Source of the DNA: Crocodylus rhombifer | Taxonomy: Eukaryota; Chordata; Crocodylia; Crocodylidae | DNA: 64,000 nt | Reading direction: 5' to 3' | NCBI GenBank assembly: GCA_038503035.1 | Contig: JAVSML010021669.1 | Span: 682,001 to 746,000, forward strand | Shown here: positions 23,401 to 35,639 of the stretch, piece after piece | Layout of the letters: every line of letters begins with the position of its first letter | Position numbering within the stretch: the stretch's first letter is position 1 | The notes under the pieces: generated by a model | Database searches by the model: none | Seen by the model: only the letters and a program-made list of their open reading frames with translations | What the model was told of the DNA's origin: nothing | Program-made: the position numbers and the translations under genes

Positions 23401-26400
23401 ATATTTGCATATTTATATTAGCCCACATCAATCAATTTTCACTTTCCCCAGTAGGTGGCACCTCAGTTGCTCCATTACTGTGGTATAATCAACCTGCTTC
23501 CCTCCCCTCTTTCCCCCCACTGAATAACCTCTACAGAGTCTATGTTATTGGTCTCTTTAACCAGCATTTCCTTTTTTATGTCTCTTTTCTCATAAAATCA
23601 TTTCCAGTGACAGGCAGGAAAGTGGGAGTTTACAAGGCAGTTATGTAAGGAGCAGTGAGCGAATTCTGAACTGCTGGGTAGTGAAGCATCATGAAACATC
23701 CTTCTTAAAGACAGGAAAGAATTTTCCATTACCAGTTCCTGGACAATTTTTCTCAAGCAGCTCATGATTATAACTGGTGCAGTTACGGCTCTAGTGTTCC
23801 CTCTTTGGGCTGCATCATGCACTCCTAGCAAACAGAAATAGAGTAGGTGCCAAGGATTAATTAACCAAGATGGGACCCAAATGTCACCCCATGTTCAAAT
23901 TCAACCTTATGCAATAGACTTGGTTGTATATTAATCTTCAAGTTGCTGGATTTAAATGCAACACTGAGACAAGCATATCATTATCACCATATTGAACAGT
24001 GTGTTGCTGCATAATCCATACACATCTGATGTTTCAAGATGGGGGAAGGGATCTGATTTTGTAAGAACCTTCCTTTAAAGCTTCAGCAATTCACTCATGG
24101 TGTTCAGACCATTGCAGGATCATGCTTCACTAGACATCTCACTTTTTCTTCCCTTCAACCACAAGGGGGAGCTTTTAACAAAGAGAGCTGGACATCGGCT
24201 AATTTATACAACAGCAATTTTTTTTTCCATGGTCTTTCCCCTAAATTTTTGTTCTCTAATGTGCAGGAGGTCTTGAATGCTGCAACCAGCTAACTCCAGA
24301 AGGTATGACTGTGTCCTTCGTCTCCTTCCCCTACTCCTGTGGCATCCTCACTACCCCAAATTCATTTCCTAATTGTCCTCCTGTCTTTTAAAGTAGGCTT
24401 GCTCCATCCTGCCTGATCTTAAAGCCACCTTCAACCCTATTAGCTCTTCCAGTCCTGGTCCGTTCTCAGTCTCCTTCCTGCAATTTTCCACCACTGTGAG
24501 TCACTCTCTCTCTTTTTCTCTTTCTGTCTTGTGCTGATCCATCTAGCATATCTGGAATTATCTCTGAAAGTCACTGAGTCACTCTTTAAATCTCATATTG
24601 AATTTTCCCTTCTACCTAGCCTGTGGACCCCTCTCACTATAAAGCATTTGATAATACAGAACACTGAGGATGCTACATATGAATGAGAAGTATAACACTG
24701 TATTGTTTATGCAATAAACATTGCCACATTTCACAGCTGTTTCCTGGTTGTCAGTGCTTAGCTGTGTATCCTGGAACACAATTTATAATCAATGCGTATA
24801 TGAAATGATAACTTATCAGAGTGATTTCCTGAAGGACAATACAGCAGGAAGAGATGTGGTGCAGTCACCAGTGACCAGCAGCATCTGGCCCTATGGCCAC
24901 TATAACCAGCCCTGAGTGGATCATTGTGACAATCTCTGGTGACATTAAGCCAGCCTATGGGCTCCTTTGACAGCCCCTGTTGCCAGTGTGGAAAGGAAAT
25001 GTAGGAATGAAAGGGGCGTAGCTTAGACACACATTGCAGCTATGGGTCCAGCCCTTTCTCGTGATTTCTGCTGGTGTTGACTAGCACAATCTTCAGGCTG
25101 TGCTAACTCAGCACAGACACTGGCCCTGCAGGGAGGCTGCACCAGGACCAGAAGAGCCATCTTTTTGTGCATACATGCCTGAGCTCTGCTGCTGAAGTTC
25201 ACCTACAACCCAGAACATGACCCTGAGCTGGTCATAGTGGAGAACCTTGGATCCTCCTTGCTGCCTTGGCCTCTTGGACCATCTACATAGTGGACTGGTC
25301 TTTCTTCAGAGCATAGGAAGCTTCCTTATAGACCTTTTGATGGTGTCATTTTTACTGTGGATAAGGAAAAAGAGCTGATACTCTAATGTTTCACTGGGTT
25401 TTCCTTGCTCACCGTGAGCCTGCTTCCCTACTGCCTTGCCTCTCAGGGAGCCATATATGGGCCAAGTGTAAATGAATGGAGAAGTCTAGCAGAGAGCATT
25501 CTAGCTTCTAATGTGAGAGCCTGGTGTCTGGTACCCTGCTGACTCACGGGCACCCTTTCCTTCTCTGTGCCTTGAGCTAGGTCTAGATAGCAAATTGATC
25601 ACGATAGCAGTAGTGCACTTGTTTATGCTGTACTGCTCTGGGCAGATCACCTCCTCAGCTGGAAACTATGCAGCCACTTCTGCACTGCACATTGGGTGGA
25701 CTAATTAGCATCACCAAGAGCCAGGGGCCAGTTAGCCAGCCTGTCAGTAACCTGCTGGTAATTAGCTCACACGCGACACTCTGTAGATCGACAACACTGT
25801 TTCTGCTTTAGGTGGCAGTCCAAGTTCAACAGTATGTTATGGTTGAAGGTGGCACTGCTGGACCATGTAGACATGGTCACCGTTCCGTACCTGTAAAATT
25901 AAACCATGGCATTTTCTACCCCATGAGATAAATGCCTTGAAAGCACTGGATAGTCTGATATTGGGGTGGTGCTAAATCCCATGGCTAGCAGTCTGATTAG
26001 ACAACCATTCTGCACAGCTGTAAATTAGAATGCAGCACGCACAGCAGTGCAGAATCTGGCTCCTCAGTGTAAACTCAGGCATGAGAAAAGAAACTAAAAC
26101 ACTCAAGGTTTCTTATAAAGGCTCATCCCTGCTGCCAGCCTTAACATGAAAGGTTCCCCCCCAATTCCCACCTTCAATAAATAGTGAGCCTTTCAAGTGC
26201 AGATAGACATTGTGCCAGTTTGTCTTTCAACAGACAGAGTGATGCAAAAGTCTGTTAGCTAAAACCACAGCAAGCTATTGACTGGAGAAAGCGCTGCGGC
26301 ACTTCAGATGATTTCAACCTTTTTCAATATCAAATTTTAATACAGCAGTGATTGTGGGGGCGTTGGCCAGGCTGCAGCTGTTACAGATTGTGCCGGCAGT

Positions 26401-26915
26401 TCCAGTAAATACAGTAGAGCAGAATTCAGGGATTTAACAATTGGCCTAACGTTGTTCTAATATGAGTTTGGGATTTGAGGGTGTCTTTTCAGCTTGTGTC
26501 TCCTCCAGCCCTCTGTTTCGTCACCCAAAGACCCTGAACAGTTCTAATACTTTGTTTTAGTTCATGGAGAGCTCCCATTATGAATACAAGGTGCTTTACC
26601 AAGCACAGTCATACAGTTGGGTTGGTGGCTTCTAACTGGGGAAGCCTGAAGGAACCTGTGAGGGCTTGCTGAAGGGCCATATGAGGGACTGAGATCCAAA
26701 GGTATCCCACTCCTTAAAAGTCAGGGCAGGAGCTGGGCTTCCTCCCTAGTTAGACACTAAGGTCATGGCACAGACAGGGCACAGGAGAGAGAGGGTGCCT
26801 TGCCTCTGTGTAGGGCTTCTAGGGACTGGCTTAGCTCCTGGAGCAGACTAGGATAGTCTCAGGCCCTTGTAAGACACAAATTTTAGGCACTGGACCTCTT
26901 AACCCCTGGATTGTC
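23401..26915. other. Non-coding sequence, no gene recognised
   Basis: Frames are at most 90 aa and lack domains. 25575-25880 might be a small DNA transposon remnant: 'ggtctagata' at the left faces 'catgtagacatggtc' at the right, but the match is too weak to call. Confidence 0.5.
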
Positions 26916-26917
26916 TA

Positions 26918-27565
26918 CACATGGGCACATGAAACTGGGCTAGGTTCTCTCTGATCTGTATTACCCAGCTCATGTCCCACTAACATGTAGCCACTCTGGG
27001 TTACATGTTAGTGTAATTACCCCACCTGCCCCCATCCCATGCTAGTCCAGGTCAGGCCTACTCCCCCCACCCCCATTGGGCTGCCTTCCTTAATATGTCT
27101 CCATTTCCCACCAGCCCTCATCAACCTGCTGCCCCTCCACCACTCACCGGGCTCACTGTACCCCACTCCCCTCTGCTTACCATTCCCCCAACCTTCTTCC
27201 CACCCTGGCTTACCCCTGGCTTCTGGCAGTCCCAGGGGAACAGGCAGGGAAGGGGAACCTGCTTGCCCAGCCACTGTCGCCACTGCCACTCCAGGCTGGG
27301 CAGGTGACTACAAATAAGCCAGGGTACATAGGGGGGTGAGCTGTAAGGACTGGGGGGACACAGGAAAGAGCTGGGGAGAATACTGAGGGGCAGGAGGGGT
27401 GACCCCTGGGGCAGGGGGAAGCCCAGAATAGAAGGGAGCATGGATTCTTACCTTTCAGTCCTCAAGGCCCCTGCTAGCTTACACGTGCAACTGCTCCAAA
27501 CTCAAGCTTGCACTAATGCCCATCAACATTTGTGCAGCTCAAAGTGCCACGTGTAACAAGGCCCC
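26918..27565. repeat. GC-rich block, possible non-autonomous DNA transposon
   Basis: The left edge 'ctacacatgggcacatg' loosely mirrors the right edge, reverse complement 'ttacacgtggcac'. Between them is C-rich sequence with many overlapping frames on both strands (60-106 aa), none with a recognisable domain. Near the right edge the minus strand carries AAGGTAAGAATCC, also found in the foldback at 44.5-45.0 kb, which suggests a shared repeat family. Confidence 0.3.
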
Positions 27566-27710
27566 CCAGAGGCTGCCCTAACACATGTCCCCTAGTGTCC
27601 TGTCCCCTGGTGGAGAGATGGGACAACAGAATGGCTGCAGCATAGGTTTGTCCTGGTCATGACTACCACCATTCCCAGAGCTAGCCTATTCCCTGAGCTG
27701 TCCTGACCAG

Positions 27711-28664
27711 TGTGGCAGGGCTGTTTGCGCCAGTCACTTTAAGGGCCTAGAGCTGGCAGCTGCCAGGTGCCTGATGAGGGCAGCCAGTTTGAACCTAGGG
27801 CTGCCCATATGAACAAGGCAGTTCTGCTGCTGGAGGGCAGGCAACAACATTGCCTGGCTGGAGGGCTGCTGGTGTCATCTGGAGATAAGGGAGGAGCTGT
27901 AGGGGACAGTAAGGAGGCTCCTGGTCCTGGGCATGACCTAAAACTGCACCTGCCAAGAGTGGGTGGCCCGGTGGGGCTCTCAGTGGCACAGGAGCCCCCA
28001 GGAAATACCAGGCCAGTTACCACCCCGGTGAAAGGTGCATCGGGGCACCTTAACCCCTAGCCCCCACAACCAGGTGGGTTACCCCTTGTTTGGAGGGCCT
28101 GGAGGGTGGACCCCCAGAGAGGGAGAGAAAAGGCCATAGACTCAGGCCTGTCTGAACTTCCCCTGACTGGTCAATGCTGGGGCCAGGACTGGAAGGGTCG
28201 AAGGGCCGGGGGCCTACTGTGAGGGACACCCAAGAGCTGAGGGCCTGGGGTTCCAGCTGGCCTGGACATGGGCCAGGGCTAGTGAGCCAAAGGTCCCAGG
28301 GGGACACACCCAAAGGGGAGATGGTTCAGGGAGCTATGCTGCCTAGTATGAAGGCAGATGAGACTGCCTGAGCAGAGGAATCCAGGCGGGGTTCAATTAG
28401 GAGGATTCTGGGGCCCAGTGTGGGGGCCAGTGATGATGATAACATCTAGATGCCATCAGTGAGGCTTGGGCTGTGGTGTAGGGGAGGAATGGAGCCGCAG
28501 ATAGCACTCCCTGGTATTGGGGCAGGAAACAGGCAGCCTCCCACTTAATTACATCATTTTAACTAACTAACTAACAAGGCATGGCAGGAAAGGATGTGGG
28601 GGGTTAGCCCAGAAACAGGTGGGAGGGCCATGGTTAAATTGGCCCCGAGAAGGCCCCTGTTACA
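27711..28664. mobile_element. Candidate solo LTR
   Basis: It opens TGTGGCAGGG and closes CCCCTGTTACA, so the ends are near-perfect short inverted repeats of TG…CA type, 954 bp apart, as in LTRs. Flanking tetranucleotides are CCAG and CCAC, an imperfect duplication. It is GC-rich, with no internal coding region, and small frames (64-97 aa) on both strands look random. No clear TATA box or poly(A) signal was seen. An unclassified GC-rich repeat is the alternative. Confidence 0.35.
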
Positions 28665-28669
28665 CCACC

Positions 28670-30698
28670 TACTTCCATTCCCTGAGCTAGCATAGAACCA
28701 CTTCTCCTGGGCTGGAGGAGGGGCTCCTGTGGGGACAGGCTGGGCAGTGGTGGCTGTGCCATGTAGAAAGACTCCCTTCAGTTCCCTGAGAAGGTTGGAG
28801 AGGAATTTTATGCTACCTACATCCTCTTTGCACCTGTACTGCCAGCCACAGAGTCCACCTTTGGGTCTGCCTAGGGCAACAATGAACACAGCCCACCTTG
28901 TGCAGAATTTTCAGGCTCTCCTTGCCAAGGGAATCAAGTAATGAAGTTCAGGCTCTAACTTGGCCCCTCCATGTATCAGCACACAAAAATCCCAAGACTT
29001 CTATTTTTAATAGGCTTGTTAGCAGTGTCAAGATTTCACAGAGCTGTCAATATTTCCATGGTGAGGGGTTGATATGTATTAGGTTGCTATGAGGGATGTA
29101 CGTTCGTCTATGGGAATATAAGACAAAGCAAAAAGCATCTCCTTTTTCTTATGGGTGAGAGCTGCAGCTGGCGTGGGTTGTGATGACTGCTTCATACTGA
29201 GTTTCTAGTCGACTTCATCTCTAAGGAACATCTGTGAGAATGAATTGAACTGCCACGCATTCGTATGCTTGCCATTGCTTCCATGCACAGAATCCTGACT
29301 GTCCAATGTCAGGGCAAAAGCTCTCAGCCCATTTATATTAAGTAAATATAAACAAAATCACAACATCCTCAGGCCTAAATCTGTCTGCCGTAAACTCTGG
29401 CTGCTGGCAAAACAGCATTGATGCTCCCTGTCAATAGAGGAAGTGAAAATCTGCTGCTCCAAATTGAGAGGTAGCAAGCAAGGGGAGCAAGTTTGTGGAT
29501 GCAGGTGCTCTTCTGTTGCCTGCTGATTGGAATGGTAGAGACTGAGCTGGGGGAGATCTCTGAAGTACAATTATTATGGAGTATATTAACATAACTTTAT
29601 CTGCAAAGGACACAGCAGCTACAATGCAATCAGTGCTATATAGTTTAAAGTGTAACTGAAATGTATTATAAAGTCAGCTGCAGAAAAGAACATATGGTAC
29701 AGCTTGCCACCCAACTATAATATTTCTTCAAAAGACATTTTTCTTGCAAAAACTAAGACATATTATCAGTCAAATTGTAAGTAACCCATTTCCATTTATA
29801 GCGTATAGGCTCCCTTCTGAGTCGCATACAAGAGCAGTAGGAACAGCTGTGAGATTTTTTTAAAACTTTTTACATTCTTGAAACCGAAAACTGCAAACAT
29901 TCTTGCTCAAACAGCGACTCTCCCTTCCTATTGGCTTTGAAAAGTGAAGTGCAGCTATAGTGCCATGCCTTCCCCACAATCGCATGCATCATTCAGTTAT
30001 GCCCGGCATTTAGCATGTGTTTATCACTGCCAGTCAGCTGTGGTGGTGACAAGAAGAACAAATGTGATGCTCTGATGTTTCCTTTAAGGTAAGGCAGGTA
30101 ACGGATATCCTGCTACTTAGTGCAACATTAGACAGGAAGCAAGTCCACAGTGGCTGGGTAGGTTTAGTACATAAAATCCCTTGGAGAGCCGGGGGGAAGT
30201 CCCCTGAAATGATTAATTATTTACTGCTGTTATTGAGTCTTTCCTTCCGTCTTCTGCATTCCTGGAAGAGCAGCACCTTGGGATGCTCAAGAGAACTTTT
30301 CAGCTATTAACACATTGTTGCCCATGTTTTTTTTTAATGCATTTTTTTACATTTTTTTTGGAAATCACTCAAGTTTTTCTTTGCACAGAAACAAGGGTAG
30401 GAAGGTTGTTGGAAGGTCAGAAAATATTTAACCAAAGAAATAATGCACTGAACTGTCAGAAAAGTATTGAAGCAGAGCAGATAGATTGTGTTTGCAAGTT
30501 CATTTGCATCAACAAACACTTTGGCATTCCCTGGCCTTTACACAAGCCTTTCCTTTAATATTTATTTTTGTTGTACTATTGCCTTTTCTCCATCAATCCT
30601 TTTCTTTGTTCAGACTAAATTCAGATCTGCAACTTTAATAAATACCAATTTACACTAGGTCTGAATTAGGCCGGGGATATTAAAACTTCTGTCCCACA
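28670..30698. other. Non-coding sequence, no gene recognised
   Basis: A short AACT tandem run (about 28559-28577) lies just upstream, inside the candidate LTR. T-rich runs occur near 30330-30360. Frames of up to 108 aa show no domain. Confidence 0.55.
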
Positions 30699-31206
30699 AG
30701 CTAAGTACAGATAGTCAAAAAGCTCAAGGCTGAATTGATTCAATCTTTGCAGGTTAGTCTAAACTGCATAGATTGAACCAGTAAGTTAGTGAACAGACAT
30801 TCATTTTTTTATTCCAGAAATGCAGCCACATGCCTGCAGTGGCCCAAGCCAGAAGCAGGAGGAGCATTAGAGCATGCCTCCCTGCTCAGCTGGAACAGAA
30901 CGCTTGGGCCAAGGTTAGCCTGCACACCCTGTGAGGGGGGCAGGGCTTGCAGAGGAGGTGCAAAGCATCCTGGGATGCTGAGGGACTGAGAGTTAACCTG
31001 AATCTAGAGGGGAATCTAGGACAGAAGTTCAATAAACCAATTTAATCTAAATCAGTTAAGTCTGATACTACCTCCATCCAGGTTTATCTTAAACTGGGTT
31101 CAGCCATTGTGAAAGGTTCATGTACACTGAACTTCTGCTGCATTACAGATTTGAACTGGTTTCTGATCACGTACACCAGTTTGTGTGTAATTTCTGTCCC
31201 TGGCCA
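30699..31206 (+). mobile_element. ACAGACATT-family element, about 0.5 kb copy
   Basis: Left end 'agctaagtacagatagtcaaaaagctcaag' followed by 'gaattgattcaatctttgca' and 'ggttagtctaaactg'. Right part 'atcagttaagtctgatacta', 'gtttctgatcac', 'gtgtgtaatttctgtccctgg'. Both parts match the copy at 7665-8925 in order. 'aggacagaagttcaataaacc' in the middle resembles the terminus, so subterminal repeats are present. It is non-coding. Confidence 0.5.
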
Positions 31207-34200
31207 TATAGATCTATATCTTCACCCCTTCCCTGTGGACTGTTTGACTTCAGGGTGAACTTGGTGTCATTCTTGCCCAAAGTTTACTTCCACCTCCACC
31301 AAAGCAATGGTCTGAGGGTTTGGTTCCTACTCATTTTTAGTAAGAGGCTTGACTAGGTGGCTTGACAATCCCATAAGCTCAGAAACCCTGTTCCTGTTAC
31401 AAGCATTAAGTAAAGACTCGGCACAATGAGAGATCTTCTGGAACACTGCAGTAAAAACAATTTCAACAAGTGTCTAACATGAATTGGATTGTGTTTACAG
31501 CATTTTGTGAGTCCTTCTTGTGTTCCTCTAGCATAGCAGAGTGAAGCTTTTGAATACTATCAAAACAACCAAACTAGGATAGTACAAGCTATGAAATGAG
31601 GGAGGCATGCAATCCAATTGAGCCCCAGTACTGTTAGCACTTTCAGAAATAGCTTTCGTCCATGAGGGGATGTCATGTGAGTACAGGTGCCTAATCAGAC
31701 TGTGGAATGAAAGCTCAAAGAATCCCTATTCCTTCAATGATAAATCTATAAAACTGAGGAGAGGCATGATGGGGACTTCCTGATAGATAATATATCTGCC
31801 CAACCCAAGATGCTCTGGCTTGTGTACTAGAAATAGGAACAGATGTGGAAATCTTGTGTCATCTTCAACAATGAGGTCAGCTCCTCTTTGTGACAAACTT
31901 TTCATTAGTATGAGTTTCGAAATCATGTAAAATGTCAGGCAGATGGGTCCTCTGAGCAATTAAATACATTTCCTAGCGCATCAGTTTTGCTTAAAACTCT
32001 TTATGAGTGGAGCATAAATTGGGCCATAATTTTTCAAAATTGGGCCCACAAAATTACACATACTTAATCAGTCTCATACTAGGGAGGGAAAATGGAGAAA
32101 ATCCTGAGACAGTGTGTGTGCCTGGCAGGTCCTTCTCTAGATGAGGCCATTTAACAACTACTACAGCAAAACTCCTGGTTGCAGATTAGTGTAGCTTTCC
32201 CCACAAAACAGAAATAATTACTGCAATGCACCTTATCAGAGTCGTCCATTTATTTCTGTTAAAGAAGGACTCAGTGGCAAGCGTGGCTGCTTTCTTATGT
32301 GTAAGTTTGGAAACAGTAAGAGCAAGAATTTCACAATGTAATTTCACCAACATAAGCTCCCAGCTAAAGATAATCTTACCCTGACTAGGGAGAGCTGTCC
32401 AGTCTCCATATTAACGTTAGCCATCTTTGTTCCTCTGCTTTTCTAAAGCTGGGCTTTAATGCGGCAGGAAATGCCTATTGAACAATTGTAAGTAGAACTA
32501 CACTGAAATGCAGATAATAATGTTGTAAGAGCCACTCATTGCTAGGAAAACAGAATACTAAACATTTGATTGAAGACCTACATTCCAGATTAAGGTCTTG
32601 CAGGTGGAATGAAACTGCATCAGTATCTCCTAAGTAAATTGATGTCAGCATTTGGCTACAAATTAGGAAGCAAAATGCAAAAGGGACTATATGGATGAGC
32701 AATCAGTCTCATTTGGGAGAGAAGATAATGGGTCATCAAGCAAGAGATTCAAAGCTGGCTCTGCCAACCATCTAAATCTGAGCTGCAGTTGTTGCTAGTC
32801 TGACTCCTGACTTTTATCATGGTCAGTGATAGGTCAGTAAGAAGTACACATCTGTTACCCACAAATAGTAGTTGTGTTGCTTATTTGACCAGTCCTGGAC
32901 CATCGAAAGCTCACAAGAAGACAGGGAGTTTAGAAAACATCTCTGCCATACATTAATTAATTTTGATAAAGAATTCAAATATTGTTGATTACTTCCCATT
33001 CACTACCTTCTACACCAACCATCATTCTCATGCCTCAGACAGCCTTTTCCTATTAACAGTCATGTTCCTAACAATAGACTCATGAGTGTAGACAGCTTCT
33101 AAGGCTGCCCTCAATTATTCCTCCTCTTGGAGAGAAAGGGGGGCATTAAAGTGAACATTTAGATTCTTTCTCTTCTGCAAATGAAATATTTTGCACCCAT
33201 GTTACCAGAGATTAATATGCCTGAAATTCATTATCCAGAATCAACTGAAACCAGATTGCAATGTCTCCTGTTTCTACAGAGCGGCCAATAATACTAAAAT
33301 GTAAAGGGAAAAAAGGGATCATTGCATCTTGTAGAGAGTTTTTGCAGCACATTTATATAGACGCAGCAGTATAACTCCTACCTCCACCCAGCACCACCTT
33401 CTTTCTTTTATTCCCACTTGTCAGCTTAGCATCAGTGATGAGTCTGAATGAAATCTTGCCACTCATTCAATTTTTTTAAAGTCTATTATTTGGTCAGTGC
33501 CTAGTCATGACTTCTTGGATTGTATCTATGACATCTGCTATTGCAAGGTGGTCTCCCATCCAAAGCTAGAAACACTCAGAATAGGCTAGTTTCCAAGCTC
33601 AGGTGCATTCAGCTCAGCATTGGCTGCTTGCAACTTGAAAAGTGACTTGAAGGCAGTGTATGCGACTTTGGTTTGGAAGCGGGGAAAGTCACATGAGCAA
33701 AAGTCCCTTTTTTATAGTGGGAAAGTGCATCATCATTAGGACTTATAACTCCCTTGGAGCAAAAAATCTCCCTCTGCAGACAAGTCTACAGTTACAAATA
33801 GAGTAGGAAAAGGCAGTGTTTACTGGCATAACTGAACAGACGTTAAGCAGCCTTCATGGATTTACATCAAGTCAGAATCTGGTAACATAGGTGATAACTG
33901 CTTTCATCTAGTAGCTGTAGCCAACTCAGAGGGATTTTTTTCAAGTGTTTCACAGCTGAGTGTGCTGTATATACAACAGTTCTGAGCTGCGTTCCACACT
34001 GGTTGTACAAAGCACAACTGCATTTACAGAAATCCTAGAACACATGTTTCCCTTTCGCTATTTTCAGTTGCTTGTCTGCCTTCAACTTCACTTTAGTAGA
34101 AAGAAGACTTACTCACTTTTCATTTCTGCCCATTGAATTATTCATTGAAACTGTTCCACTAGTATTTTCTTATCTGCCAGAGAGTTTGAAATTCCAACAG

Positions 34201-34289
34201 TTCCTTTCTGGTCTCAAGTTATAATCAGAGCAATTAGCAGTCCATTAAAGACCTCAACATGCCAGTCATAGACAGAACTGAGCGTGGAA
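31207..34289. other. Non-coding sequence, no feature recognised
   Basis: AT-rich, with short frames (at most 78 aa) and no repeat recognised by eye. Confidence 0.55.
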
Positions 34290-34745
34290 CGAGGCAAGGG
34301 AGGACCGGCCCAGCCCCTGAATCTGAAATTCAGTCACGGGCAGAACCAAAGTAGAATCTGCTGTCCTGCAGGTGAAGGGGACCATTTCACAGAAAGTTGC
34401 TCCCTGCCACCTGCCTCTCTGACACCTCCAGGGAAGGAATTCTACCTGATCAGCACAGCTCACAAAGACACTCTCATGGACCCAGAGGGACAGCCTTCCA
34501 TCTTCAGCTCCCTCTGTGCAAAAATGAAGTTTATTTCCTACTTATAGGGACTTTTTACCATCTTGTACCATCTACACTTTTCCCAGAGCCTGATGAAGGG
34601 ACTTTGGTCCTGAAAGCTTGCAGAAAAGGACAATTGTCTTGCCATTTTCCAGTTGGTCTAAAAAAAGGTATCATCTTGGAACCAAGAGTTCTAGTTTTTT
34701 GTATGTCTTTTTGTCTCAGACCAACACAGCTACCAAGTACACCCC
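34290..34745 (+). mobile_element. Penelope-like element fragment (3' region)
   Basis: The run 'cctgatgaagggactttggtcctgaaagcttgcagaaaaggac', 'ttgccattttccagttggtcta', 'ggtatcatcttgg', 'tctttttgtctcagaccaacacagctac' is a dispersed reptile sequence. It ends with the reverse complement of the motif 'gtagctgtgttagtctg', whose sense form is seen at 52917, so the family has inverted ends. The hammerhead-like core it carries is known from Penelope-like retroelements, hence the assignment. The upstream boundary is uncertain. Frames of 66-132 aa across it show no reverse transcriptase or GIY-YIG motif. Confidence 0.5.
34577..34630 (+). ncRNA. Hammerhead-ribozyme-like core, probably decayed
   Basis: The conserved box CTGATGA is at 34590-34596 and GAAA at 34612-34615. 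Between them GGAC (34599-34602) and GTCC (34607-34610) can form stem II. Flanking, CTTTTC (34577-34582) pairs with GAAAAG (34623-34628) as stem I of a type I layout. After GAAA, GC-TT-GC could give a minimal stem III. The expected UH cleavage dinucleotide is replaced by AG, so activity is doubtful. Hammerheads are established parts of Penelope-like elements; the assignment here is by pattern only. Confidence 0.45.
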
Positions 34746-35476
34746 TGATAGCGCCTTCTCCGCACTCTATAAAAATACACATGACTGTGACTTGATAAAG
34801 AATACAGAACTCCTTTATTAATGTACTTGTGGCTCTGAAACATGGAAGGAGGTGAACTGTTAATCTGTATGCTCAAACTGCATGTATAGGTGACTGCCTA
34901 GCAAATGTGCAATATGAGGTGCTGTGAAAGGTCAATGTACATCAACTTCTTACAAGCATTCTCTGTAGAAAATGGGTATGTATACTTCCCACTTCCTCAT
35001 TTAGTTTGCACTGGCTTAAGAGGCTAGGACCAGAGCAACTTATCTTATTTCCCCACACCCCAACGTCTTCTCAGTTTACTGGAGATTCTCTTCTGCACCT
35101 GTAGGCTCTTCCTCTGGGAAGATAATCTGTTGAGAGAGAATGTGAGAATTATTAAATCAATAAACACTTCTAACCTTTCAACTGTGTCTGTCCAAAGAGA
35201 TCTTCTCACTATTGCTGTAGCAGCTTTCTTTTACAGATTGGAAGCAGAATGTGCTTATTACAGTGTCAAACAAGACAGGGAAAACTACGCTCCTGCTCAA
35301 TAAAGAGGAGAGAGGTGGACTTTGGCACAGCAAGGTCCTCTCAGTATGCCCTTCGTAAATCTCTGGTTTGAAAGGATTGACAATGCTGAATGGAAAAGTG
35401 AGCCCAGAATTCAAATTTTCTGTGTAAAAGTCTCAGATAGAAGCAAATTTTTTTGGGGGTGGGGGGGAACAAATGC
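34746..35476. other. Non-coding sequence, no feature recognised
   Basis: No coding or repeat signature beyond a G run just before the microsatellite at 35478. Confidence 0.55.
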
Positions 35477-35477
35477 G

Positions 35478-35573
35478 TGGTGTGTGTGTGTGTGTGCACA
35501 TGCATGTATGTACATATATGTGTATACATGCATACACACATACCTATACAGTATACACATGCGCGCACACACA

Positions 35574-35607
<34 letters not shown>

Positions 35608-35628
35608 TATATATATAGACAGATAGAT
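35478..35628. repeat. Compound TG / TA / CA / GCGC microsatellite
   Basis: About 150 bp of almost purely alternating purine/pyrimidine: a (TG)n run, mixed TATG/CATAC, then two (CA)n runs each opened by GCGCGC, ending in (TA)n. The overlapping cysteine- and valine-rich open frames on both strands here are translations of the simple repeat. Confidence 0.9.
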
Positions 35629-35639
35629 ATATAGGCATG

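Noticed and set aside
27017..28371. Dense overlapping frames on both strands
   Set aside because: GC-rich sequence has few stop codons. All are short, Pro/Gly/Ser-rich and lack domains.
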